NCBI GenBank assembly: GCA_020465985.1
Contig: JAANYP010002803.1
Coordinates: forward strand, 124,001-188,000
From: Centrapalus pauciflorus
Taxonomy: Eukaryota > Streptophyta > Magnoliopsida > Asterales > Asteraceae
Direction: 5' to 3'
DNA length: 64,000 nucleotides
Every line of letters begins with the position of its first letter. The first letter of the stretch is position 1. The position numbers were made by a program, and so were the translations under genes. The notes beneath the pieces are model-generated. The model was given only the letters and a program-made list of their open reading frames with translations. It was not told where the DNA came from and did no database searches. Of this stretch, positions 1 through 11,880 are shown piece after piece.

Positions 1-645
1 ATCGCGGCCGCGATCCCTGGCTGCTTGCTCCTTCCCTGCTCGCCGATCTGGTTCTGTCCAGAGGTAAAATCCTCTATCCCGACCCGATTTCAGCCATGGA
101 AACATCTCTAAATCCATGTCTAACTTCATCATATTAACTCAAAACTATTTTACACAAACCCAATACCATATATCTCGAAAATTAGAAGCCAAAATCATGA
201 AATCTTACCTCCAAATCTCAAGAACACTCAACAATGGAGTTGGAGATCAATTCCTGCAATTAACCTTGAATTTTGAAGCTTTCTTGCTGCTGGAAAGCCA
301 CGAACACACACACTATACACACACTTTCACACATACTTTTGGTTCCCAAGTAAGGAAAGGGGGAAATAAAAACGCACGTATATATTTTCTCTATTTTCGG
401 CGGGTTCCAACCCATTAACCCGAACCCGATACTCAATTTTCACATTTAATATCCACTTAATCCAATTAATTCCACGAACCCAATTATATAATTAATCCAC
501 TAAATTTATAATCCGGAGACACGTAACTCGCAAACCCGACACGTAGAATCCACTACTCGGGTTCTCATTGGCCCAACACGAAAATAATTATTTAAACATC
601 CACTCAAATAATTCCACGCAATTATCTCGAAAATGGGATGTTACA
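1..645 (-). mobile_element. LTR fragment of a GC-motif gypsy-like retrotransposon
   Basis: Read on the minus strand, an LTR starts at 645 with TGTAACATCCC and runs off the left edge of the window. The gcggccgcgatc motif at 1-15 and the 'ccagaggtaaaa' segment near 59 recur in the same order in the minus-orientation copy near 30300-30500. No internal coding region is visible. The gypsy assignment rests on the TGTAACAYCCC start, which is common in plant gypsy LTRs, and is an inference. Confidence 0.6.
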
Positions 646-2960
646 TATTATGCACGGTTTCTTTCTTTATTAAGGGTTCCAATTTAGAAGCAATATACAC
701 ATTCAATTCTAATTTTCAATTTTCAATTTTATTTACTTACAATAAAAGCCTTAAACAAGATCTGCCCAATACTGTTTGCTTTTAAAAGAGTCTGTTTTCA
801 CTCATGGTCAATTGTATGTTACCTATCTAGAGTTATAAGTAGATAGTGTTTAAAAGTTCTAATATTAGATAAGGATGATAGTTAGCAACAAGACAATAAA
901 TGTTATATACAAAGAGGTATTTTTCGATTTATGATTTATCTTGAATCCATATGCTATATTTTTTGTATTTATATCTAATAATCTATGGTACATTCTATAA
1001 ATTCTAATGAATAAGTAACTGAATGGGATTTGTGTTTTTTCTATGATGTTATTCGTCATCATATATTAATAACACATGTATTTTAATTAGAAACTAGTTT
1101 ATAACCCACGTATTACGTGGATATATTTAATTAAATTTATTTATATAAAATGTATATGAGTAAAAATAAAAACATACAAAAATAATAATTGTGTTTATTT
1201 TTTATTATTTACATATTAAAAAATAGAGTATATTTTTAAAAATATTATATTGTATTTATCTTTTATTTTTTATAAGTTGTAATTATCTTTTTGGTGAACA
1301 TAGAGGTGACATGTGAAATTTGATGTTTTCCTTTATTATACATAATAATAATAATTTCCACAACTAATTCAAATTTTAACATTTGGATCTAATTATAATT
1401 ATTATGGATAATAATTAATGATATATATTTATTTTTGGTAAGCATTAATTTTAAATGTTACAAAATCTAATTTATTACTAATTAATTAATGAAAAAAATA
1501 AAGTCAAAATTTAATGCAATTAAGTTAAGGTGTTAAATTTGAAAAAAGAAGTGGAAAAATAAAATTTTGTTGTATTGTAGAAGTGACATATGACATGAAT
1601 TGTTTTTTTTATTATAATATATAGGTTAATCAACCCATGTATTACACGGGTTGATTTAGAAAATACATATTTTTTTATATTATAATAAATTAATATAAAA
1701 TTTATATAGAATTAAAATAAAAAAATTGAAAGCTAGTTAAATCAAAGATAAAAAAATACTTAGTTGTTTGATATTAAATAAAAAATATTATTATATTGTA
1801 TTATTAAAAACAGATAATATGTGTTTGCAAAAAATGTTTCTTTAATTTTTATTAACTTCAAATATGAAATATCAATGTAAGAAACAAAAAACTTCAATTA
1901 TGTGAATGTGTATATATTTTGAAAATGATAAAATATAAAAATGAAATATCTGAAAATCAACAATCAAAATTTATCATATTCACAATTGAAGTTTTATCAA
2001 TTAAATTTTAAATCTTGTTAGCAAAATAGTTAACAAAAATATTTAACTTTATTTACTACACTTTAAATTTAAATCCAAATTTTTACATCTGAATTTAACT
2101 ATGATCATTAAGGATAATGATGACACATATTTATTTTAGATAAATATTAATTCATTAATGAAAAAATTAAAATCAAAATTTAATGTAATTAAGTTAAGGT
2201 AGTAAATTTAGAAAATGAATTAAATAAATGGCATAGGTATAATTATTGATTTTAATTGAGGGTATAAGAGACATTTCATAAATAATTATGAATTGTCATT
2301 AATCTGGAATGGTTCAGAAACTCCAAGTGGTTTTCTTATTATATATAATATAGATTCTATTATATTTATTACTATAAATAAATATAATATAACAAATTTG
2401 GTATTAAAAATAATAGATGATTTAACTTTTTTTATAAATTTGATATTATTTTAAATTTTGAATGTATAAAAATTTAAATTTAAAATTAAATTTTTATTAA
2501 TATTAGTTGTTATTGTTATAATAATTTATCTTTGTATAAATATTAAAAAAATAATTAATTAATTACCATATGTTAAAATCTTTTATACCATTTATCAATT
2601 TATTACTTTGAAATTTTTAAATACATTTATATTTTCTTACTAAAAATAAATTAAAATTCCAATATAAAACAATTCAAATACAATATTAATCTAAAGTTTG
2701 ATTGAAATCTAAAGTTTTTAATCAATCAAAGGTATATCAATTTTAAATTTTTTTAAAAAAAAGATCCATGTACATGGGAGACTGCCTAGAATTCAAATTA
2801 CCAAAGAAAACTAGAAGCAAAAACTGGGAATTCCCACACCTTCGTTGAAAAAATTTGGTAGAGGGCATGTTCCCTTCATGATTAATAAATAAGAATACAA
2901 TAAAACATTTTGGTAGGTTGACAAAACAACTCAACTGATGCGCAGGCAGCAATAGCATCC
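646..2960. other. AT-rich non-coding stretch with Helitron-like hairpins
   Basis: No credible coding region is visible. The stretch is very AT-rich. It contains a Helitron 3' terminus on the minus strand near 1094-1120 and a related hairpin (AACCC ... GGGTT) near 1630-1655. The last few hundred bases are the region downstream of the BTL1-like stop codon. Confidence 0.5.
1094..1120 (-). mobile_element. Helitron 3' terminus (hairpin plus CTAG)
   Basis: On the minus strand a short hairpin (CCACG-loop-CGTGG, 1106-1120) is followed about 8 bases later by CTAG and then T. A hairpin before a terminal CTRR, inserted between A and T, is the usual Helitron 3' end. The 5' TC end was not located, so the length of the element is unknown. 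Confidence 0.5.
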
Positions 2961-2968
2961 ATCCTATA

Positions 2969-4764
2969 TTATTGTTGATGCTTGTGACCAAGCAATACGT
3001 CTTTCCAAGCTTCATAGAACATCCATGTGATTCCGGAGGATGGCATGACCTTTAAGCAACTCGCGCCCCATCCTCTATACAGTCCGATCAAACCCTCCTC
3101 CCTCACGACTTCAGAAAGTGCAGCGGCCATGTGCGGTGGGCACCTCCCTTGCAGAGCTCCAACCATCAGCCGTTTCCTGGCCACTTCCAAAGGAAAACTG
3201 ATTGTACTTGCAGTTAGACCTGGCCACCGATCAAACAAATATATAAGTATATATATATACTCCGTTACATGTACATGTGTGTGTGTGTGTTGCAAGTGTG
3301 TTACTTTTTGGGTCAATTACTAAAAATAGTAACAACTTTTTGATTTCTTATCACTAATAGTATCAACTTTTGTATTTTTGTCATATGAATAATATCAACT
3401 TTTGTATTTTGTATCCTTAATAGCAATAACTTTTGTATTCTTTTTATCATTTATAGCAACAACTTTTTTAAGTTTTGCTATAAATGATAAAAAAATGTAA
3501 AAGTTGATGCTATTAATGATAAGAAATAAATAATGTTGCTAAAAATGCTAAAATGCACAAAGTTGTTTCTATTTTTAGCAATTAGCCCTTACTTTTTTGA
3601 CAAATCTGTTATAAGCACTGTCCTTCTAGGTATACTCCCCTTAAATTCAACTGCAGATTTGATCATCACTGAACAATATATTGCTTCTAATACTTGCTTA
3701 CCAATCAAGGGTATACAAGATGGTTCATAAAGACCCTAGCTATAATAATACTCCAAGCCAGTTAACGATCACAATACACACCTGAAAGAGCTCCAATCAA
3801 TAGCATCTCTGGGCGGCTTAAAGATTTTTTTTTCTGTGCCATGCAGTAAGAGTTCTTGATGGTGTCATACATGAAATAGTAACAAGTACTGTATGGCAGC
3901 ATGCCAATCAATGTTGGAGAAAGACCAGCATAGAAAGAACCAATCCCACCATTCCGATAGATTTTCTGAACTGCAATACTCAAGTTTGGATAAGCATCGG
4001 GGCTTACAGTCAACCGATCCTGTGGGAGTTGTAAAGAAAGAAAAAAAGATCATAAAGGTAACCCACGAGATAAGATAACCAAGATGATCAACATAACCCG
4101 GAAGATAAGATAACCACAAATGACAAACTTCTTATGTTAGTGGCCATAAACTATTTGTTACCTTTAAGACTTCAAGAGGATGGCAAACAAGCGTGCTTAC
4201 AAATCCTGCAGCTGCACCCCCAAGGGCAACGGGTGACAGCCATGACAGAGGAAAACTTAGTTTGACACAACCAATCTGCACGTTTGGACCATCTTCTCGA
4301 CTCCATTTCTCTTTTGCTGAAGTCATTACTCGTTTCACACATTCAAATGTTCCAAGTTCAATTGCTTGTGTGGGAACAATGCGTATCATGTTGATTGCAT
4401 TGCCAGCCCAAAGTCCTTGCCAGCCTTGTTTTTCAATGACCTCAAGGAAACTACCAGATATCTGTTTTGACCCAATACCAACCACCATCCTTGTCCTGCA
4501 TAAATTATAATTTGAGAACACACCCATTTCAATCTAGTTACTCTTAGCAGTTTTAAAAAGGATTAAGCTTCATTTTGACCATCCAACTTTTAGATTTTTT
4601 TCGATTTAGCCATTAAATTATTTTTTGTCTCGATTTAGCCATTAAACTATTATATTTAGCCACTAAATTATCTTTTTACTGATCTATGCAGTTAATAGCG
4701 TCTCGCGGTCGAATAGCGGTCAAGACCGCTATTTGCTATAGCGGTTATCGCGGTGATATAGCGG

Positions 4765-4836
<72 letters not shown>

Positions 4837-5446
4837 GGAGGTTCCATTGAGAACTTTTGTGCATCGAGGCACAAAAGAACCTCCACTAGCCCTTGGATGA
4901 AAAAGAATGTGTGGGTTAGATCAAATGGCAAAAGGGTAATTAAATAGAAAGTTTTATGCATTAAGTGCACATAATGAAATTCGCGGAGGGATAAAACAGG
5001 AATTATGCAAATCCTTATTTAATTATTACACTTCCAAAATTAACAACAATAATACAAATTCAAAATACATCAAAATACATGCATATCGTTCATCTCTTCC
5101 AAAAATAAATAATGCATATCGTTCATCTCTTCCAAAATCAAAATACATCAAAATACAAACATAAATCGTTCATACAAACATAAATCATGCATATCGTTCA
5201 TCTCTTCCAAAATCAAGAGGGGGCTAAGAGAGAGGAGAGAAAGAGATAGAGAGAGAAAGAGGGAGTGGTTTTAGGAAAGAAGTTAATGGTGATTTTCATA
5301 CCAAATTTAGCTATTAATTATCTTAAAAACATTTAAATTCAAAAATAATTTCCATACATTTAATATCTCTTAAATGCCCTTTGTGCACCCTTGGTAGATA
5401 GTCCGATGCACAAAAGTTCTCAATGGAACCCCAATCTATATCTATA

Positions 5447-5537
<91 letters not shown>

Positions 5538-5596
5538 CGATGCACAAAAGTTCTCAATGGTGCCTCGATGCACAAAAGTTCTCAATAGAACCCCAA

Positions 5597-5632
<36 letters not shown>

Positions 5633-8600
5633 AAAAAACATAATATAATGCATATATAAAATCATAAAGAACATTACATAAAGAACTTAAGTCATAAGGT
5701 AGTAAAGAACTAAAATTATAAAGGTCATAGTATCAAACATAATTTAATTGCATTCCACGGGCTCCGCATCCGAATCAACATCATCTAAAGCATTCACATC
5801 TAAGGTCATAGTATCAAACAGAAGCTTCTGGTCCTCGATTAAATCTGGTGTGTTGTGCGTATGTACGCACTGTTTGTTTTTGGAGTTTGGACTGGTCGAC
5901 TAGACTAAGGCAAAAGAGTTGGCTGGGCTGGAATAAAATTTGGACTGGACCCATACACAAATAGCGCTATTTATGACCGCTTTTTTGTGATTAAATTGCG
6001 CCCAAATAGCGCTAAATAGCGGCGCAAATCGCGGAACTGCAAAACCTCACCGCTAATTGAAACCGCTATTTTGATTTACTCCGCAAACTGCTATAGCGTG
6101 CTATTGCGCCGCAATTAACTGCATAGTTACTGATTTTAACCACTGAAAAATGTCTCGATTTGGCCACTAAAACTATCATATTTTGTATCAATTTAGCCAT
6201 TAATTTTATACATTTTCCAAAATAGAACATTAAGTAAAAGTTTACAGGTTAAATAATGACAAAAAATAGTTTAGTGGCTAAATGAGAAAAATCTGAAAGT
6301 TAGATGGTCAAAATGGTACTTAACCCTTTTAAAATTGTGGTTTACTATCACTTGGCAAGAAATTTCAACCAAAAGAAAGTACCATGCTGTCAATGATATT
6401 AATGTTTCAGTCAATGGGTGCTAAAATCTCCTGCAGCTTTTACCAGCTCCACCAAGATCCAAATTACTAGTGTTTAGCTTGAACCATTCTCTTAAAACTT
6501 TTAAGTTTTAACTCAATAAAAAAATCACAAGCGTTGAACAGTTTAGTTAACGAAAACTAGTCATTTTTCAATTTCAGTTTTCAAGCGTTGAACAGTTTTC
6601 AAGCTTGAACCATTCTCAATTTCAGTTTTCAAGCTTGAACCATTCTCACAAGCGTTATGCGTTTAGTTAACGAAAACTATCCATTTTTTAATTTCAGTTT
6701 TCAGGAAAAAAACAAGGGTTTCTATATAAAGTGAAAACTTGTTTAGATGATGAAGTTTTAGTTTTAAAAAAATTAAGATGGGTGATTATAAAATAAAAAA
6801 AAATAGAATAGATGATAGAAAAGTAAGAGAGAGAAAGAGAGTATTATAAATATATATATATAGGGTAGATAATTGAAAAGTAAGAAAGAGAGTATGAAAA
6901 GTTTAAAAATTGAAATGAAAATTGGGTGTGTTTAGTTACTGAAAATTTCCAAAATTTCCATCTTACTTTTCAAAAAGAATGAAAACTTGTTTACTTAACA
7001 ACAATTTCACAAATTTTCATTTCACTTTTTAATATATCACTTTTCATATTCTCTCTCTTGAGGGCTGTTTGGTTCGCGGATTCCTGAAGGAATCCAATGG
7101 AAGTGGAATAGACATTCCATTCCGTTGCGTGTTTGGTTGGTTTTAACTTAGGAAAGAGAATTCCTTCACTTAAAAATTTTCCTTTCTCGGTGGGATTCTA
7201 TTTTCCTTCCATGTTTGCAAAGAAATTGAATTCCATTCCAAATCCCGTCTTTCTCTTCAACCCTAGCAAATTGTCTCTTCTCTTCAGCCACGCCTCCATC
7301 TGTTCGTCTCTCGTGATCTTCATCACCACAGGTTCGTCTTCATCTCCATCTGTTCGTTCATCCCTCCCCATCTTCATCTTCATCGATCTGTTTGTTCATC
7401 TTCTCTTCTTCTCAATCGATCTTGTTCTCTTCTTCTCGATCGATCGATCTATTACATTTTCTCTGCAATCGACCTGTTACTTTTTCTCTTGATCTCTTCT
7501 TCTTCTCGATCTGTTACATATCCTCTTCTTCTCGATTTCCTTTCTTCTCTGTTCGATTGATTTTCTTCTCTGTTCGCCCATCCTTTCTGATCTGTTCGCC
7601 CATCTTCCCTCTTGATTGTTGTGTGTTTTGATGTTTGATTGTAACAAGGTTTTGGTTTTGATTGTAACAAGTGTCAATTCTGATGTGTTTTTTATGTTGA
7701 TTGTAACAGGCTTTTTGGTCTTTTTGGTTTTTGATTGCAGGTTGTAACAAGCTATTTTGCAGCTCAAATGCACACTATTCTTTCCAGCACACATTTATAC
7801 ACACACACTAAATTATTCTTAAAGGGGATACATGTTTGCTATTATTCATTCTGTTTTAAGCCACACACAGCAGACCATTTTGATCACACAATAACACACA
7901 TAATTTCTGTTTTTATCTTGAACTATTGTTGCCATCACTGTTGTTTTTACCATCACCTCTCTTGGATAAATCTCCTATTAAGGAAGATGAAGTGCCTGGT
8001 GAATTGTATGGATCGTTTGATCTGATTGATCATGAGATCATGGATGCTAATTGGATAATTCATACGTTGGGAAAAGATGTCATTGGAAAAAAAAAAGTGG
8101 AAGTTCATCACTCATCTAACAATGCCTGGTAAGTAAATATTTTATATTTTGTCTTGTAAAATTGAATTCCTTGGCACAAGCAGAGAACTGTTATCAATTA
8201 CCCATCTCAGGTTCTGTTAATCAAGGTCTTTGTGGTGATCAGATTTCTAAAAATTGGCATGATTGTTGCAGGCACAAGGGTACTGTAATTGAAGTCTTTG
8301 AAGGCACATCTATTGTTTCTGTTGCTTGAGAAGAAATGACATCATAATATTTTTAAATGTGTGAAAACAAAAGATTATCTTGTAAATGTGGTTTTTAAAT
8401 AAATGACATCATAATATATTTATAATTTAAAATAAATATTATAAAAATTAATATTAAGGATAATTTGGTCATTTATCAGAATTAATTTTCAATTCTTTTT
8501 ACGGATATACAAACCAAACAGAAAACAGCAAGGAATGGAATTTGAAATCCATTCCTACCAAACAAGTGACAGCTTTTGGATTCTGACAAACTCCATTCCT

Positions 8601-11600
8601 TCCAAAATTTCATTCCTTTAGAAAATATTCTGTGAACCAAACAGTGCCGACCTACCCTATATTTCTTTATAATACTCTCTTTCTCTATCTTACTTTTAAT
8701 CACTTATCCTATTTTTTTATTTTATAATCACCCATCTTATTTTTCATAAAACTATAACTTCATCATCTAAACAAGTTTCTATTTATAGAAACCATTGTTT
8801 TTTTCCCGAAAACTATAACTTGAAAACTGAAATTGAAAAATAACTAATTTTCGTTAACTAAACGCAAAGTAAACAAGTTTTCATTTTTTTCGAAAAATGA
8901 GATGGAAAGTTTCAGTAACTAAACGCAACCTAAGGGCAATAATATATGCTTCATCTAACGAAGCATACAATATTATTGTTTAATACTCCTCCCACATGAA
9001 ATTGGGTGGCAGCTTCCAAGTTGCGATTATAAGCATAATCTAGGAGATGTGGGCAGATAAGCATGATTGATCAGGACAAAACCTGTCACTTGCAACTAAT
9101 TCTAGATGCTTATATGATTCTGTCCATAGTGTATATCAGTTAGGTTCATGTATCCATTTGGAAAACTATGCAATCAATTGCCTGCACCCAGTGTACATAC
9201 AGCAGTTTTCCCTTCGTCAATATTATACGCAGATATGTTCTTTGTTCATCGTATCAGTGCAAAAAGACAACCTAAACACACAAGGGCAATAATGCACAGA
9301 AGAATGATGAGAAAAAGACAGTGTCCTCGTTTTTTTGTCCTAAAATGACAACCCAGGGAACATACTCCCTTTCAACTGTAAGGGGAGAATCAGGAAGAGT
9401 TGGCTAAAGTAATTCGAACCTCCTTTATGACCAAAAGAAACTTGGCTTCATTGACGAGACTCTAATGCAACCTGATGACAACTACCCCGATCTAGAAGAT
9501 TGGTGAACAGTTTACTCCATGCTTCTTGTTGCAAGGTTGTTGAATGTTAAATACAATTATGCCGGTCCTAGGTTCTACCAAAATACATATGGAGAGAGTG
9601 AAAGACCTTTGAAAAGACATTAACCAGCGTTTATTGATCAGAAATAATTCATGCATGTTAGGGTTTTGCTCGTCACACACACACACAACATAAAGGTAAA
9701 CGAGAACACAACGATATTACGTGGTTCGGTCGATGCTCTGACCTACGTCCACAGGGCAACTAGGGTTTTCTTAATATGAGGTGATAAAGAATGATTACAA
9801 GTACAAGAGATTATATAGAACATAATTAGGCAACGTTTCCTAATTATCTATATGGTAACTTCCTATGAATACTAGGAGCGGCTGCCCTTTTCTATAGAAG
9901 CCTCCACCACAACAATGCATCCAGCAAACGAGATCAAATCTTCCTGGTTGCAAACAAAAAAGAACAAGCAACTGTCACCTGGTAAGGCTGCTCTAGAAGA
10001 TGATATGGGAGAAACTCATGTACCAAGACCAAATACCATTTGTCAATGTTGTAGATTCAGTGTAATCTTATTCCTGAACTCGAAAAGAAATGAAAAGATA
10101 AAAGAGATCATCAATTTTTGATGGGCTTGAATGTTTCAACCTACAAAACTCTGTTCCAACGTTCCAGTCACTGGAGCTCTTGCCAAACTTATACAATTTG
10201 TCAACATTCCAGTCACTGGAGCTCTTGCCAAAATCATGTACCATGACCAAATACCAATTTGTCAATGTTGTAGAATGTAATGTTATTCCTGAACTCGAAA
10301 AGAAATGATAAGATGAAAGAGATTATCAATTTTGATGGGCTTGAATGTTTCAACCTACAAAACTCTGTGTTCCAACGTTCCAGCCACTGGAGCTCTTGCC
10401 AAACTTATACAGGGTCGATGCTATGGTTGCCCACGAAGAATGACCAAAAACAGTAAGAAAGCAAAAGATAAATGACTGCCAATGAACTTTGCTGTTCATG
10501 ATGAATGTCCGCCAACGAGTGCGGTTTTGAGATTATAGAGCTGCCGGTTCGACACCTTGACCGGTTTTCAGAACCATGATTTAAACTCCAGATTCTATTT
10601 AAACCAGTAATACCTATAGTTACAAAATTACCTTGTTTTGGTGCCTACAAACCTTGTATACTTGCCACCATTACAGATTTACAGCTTACATTGTTTATCT
10701 CAGTTGATAAAACTAAGAAGTCAGGTGTTGAAGATAAGAGGCAGACGACACCCGCTCCGTTGCTTTATGGGGATACCTAGGGACTACTTTTGTAAGCAAT
10801 GTATTTAAAGGAAAAAAGCACACTAAGGCAATCAACCCTAATTAGGGACTAATAAGAGAGGTGCAAAAAGGTATGAGCATGAGCTAAGCATGCTAGTAAA
10901 ATTTTCAAGCTAATGTATATATATCATAAGTTAGCATAAAAACATAAAATAAAGGATAAATGAATAAATATAAACATATTTACCTTACATCTAACAGGAA
11001 ACTGCTTCATAATGGATAAAAAAACCAAGACAAAGAAGTCTTAAACAAACATAAAAGTATAAAAGCTTAGTAGTTTCCAAATCTAGTAATTAAAATGTCG
11101 TAATCCTAACCCCATAGGGGTGGCTTAGCCAGTTGAGACTTAGGAATCTCCATAAGATGTCCTAGGTTCTACGTAAGAAGTCCTAAGTTCTACTCACCTC
11201 TATGCAGTTATCACAGTCAAAAATCAAATAATGTCCAATGGCTGCTATTTGTTATAACGGTTATCGCGATGCTATAGCGGTGATATAGTGGTTTTTATAA
11301 ATGCACATGTTCAACGTTCTATTTCATGCAAAAATGCAATTACGAATGTTTAAAAGTGCATTACGGTCGACGAATTTACATCATTTGAAGTTCATCACGA
11401 TAAAAATATTTTATTTCATCAAAAGCACAATATTTAAACAATATGCACATGTGAACTGATAATGCACTTTTAAACATGTGCATATTGTATTTTTGCATGA
11501 AATATAACCTTTTTATTGTAATGAACTTCAAATTATGTGAAATGGTCAATAATAATGTATTTTTGAACATGTGTGTATTCCACTTTTGCATAAGATATAA

Positions 11601-11752
11601 TATTTTATCGTAATGACATGTACATTTAGTATGGAACTCCAGGACTCCACTCTAATATGGGAATCCATGGGGTGTGTGTGAGTGTGTGCATGTGTGTGTG
11701 TTTGTTATATAATTAAATTCATAAAAGGTTATATAAAAACATGATATAATAC

Positions 11753-11789
<37 letters not shown>

Positions 11790-11803
11790 CATACATACAT
11801 ACA

Positions 11804-11880
<77 letters not shown>

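Larger units (their letters stand above)
4684..6126. mobile_element. hAT-type MITE, CTATGCAGTTAATAGCG family, copy 1
   Basis: The terminal inverted repeat is CTATGCAGTTAATAGCG on the left and CTATGCAGTTAATTGCG (reverse complement) on the right. It is flanked by a perfect 8-bp duplication, ttactgat, at 4676-4683 and 6127-6134. The subterminal regions are rich in 'atagcggt' repeats in both orientations. An 8-bp duplication is the hAT signature. It has no transposase. It contains a further nested element and TA tracts at 4770-5628. Confidence 0.85.
4556..6330. mobile_element. Foldback MITE split by a hAT MITE
   Basis: Long terminal inverted repeats: 'aaggattaagcttcatttt' at 4557 pairs with the reverse complement of '...aaaatggtacttaaccctt' ending near 6328, and both arms continue with 'gaccat..aactttnagatttttntc'. 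Inside are repeats of the type 'atttagccattaaac'. A hAT MITE sits at 4684-6126. An uninterrupted member of the same family lies at 25046-25425. Confidence 0.65.
6530..8932. mobile_element. Outer foldback element around a Harbinger-like insertion
   Basis: The 6530-6870 segment (tttagttaacgaaaacta ... agatgatgaagttttag ... gagagtattataaa) is repeated as its reverse complement at about 8655-8930. A partial further copy of the end, 'gtgtttagttactgaaa', is at 6928. The long inverted arms flank the 7062-8648 element. The exact outer boundary is uncertain. Confidence 0.5.

Noticed and set aside
1..15. A NotI-like gcggccgc at the very start, suggestive of a cloning linker
   Set aside because: The same motif recurs at about 30307 and 35399 inside copies of the same LTR, so it is native repeat sequence.
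2743..3015. 90-residue minus-strand frame over the last BTL1-like exon
   Set aside because: It overlaps the carrier exon in another frame and is a shadow.
5323..5629. Long isoleucine/tyrosine open frames (also near 4692, 11652, 26340, 31474, 52480, 52840)
   Set aside because: They are translations of (TA)n tracts on either strand and have no gene features.
7133..7794. Several overlapping frames with Ser/Phe or Lys/Arg-rich products
   Set aside because: They are pyrimidine-rich leader-like sequence read in all frames; only the spliceable fragment at 7926-8329 has motif support.
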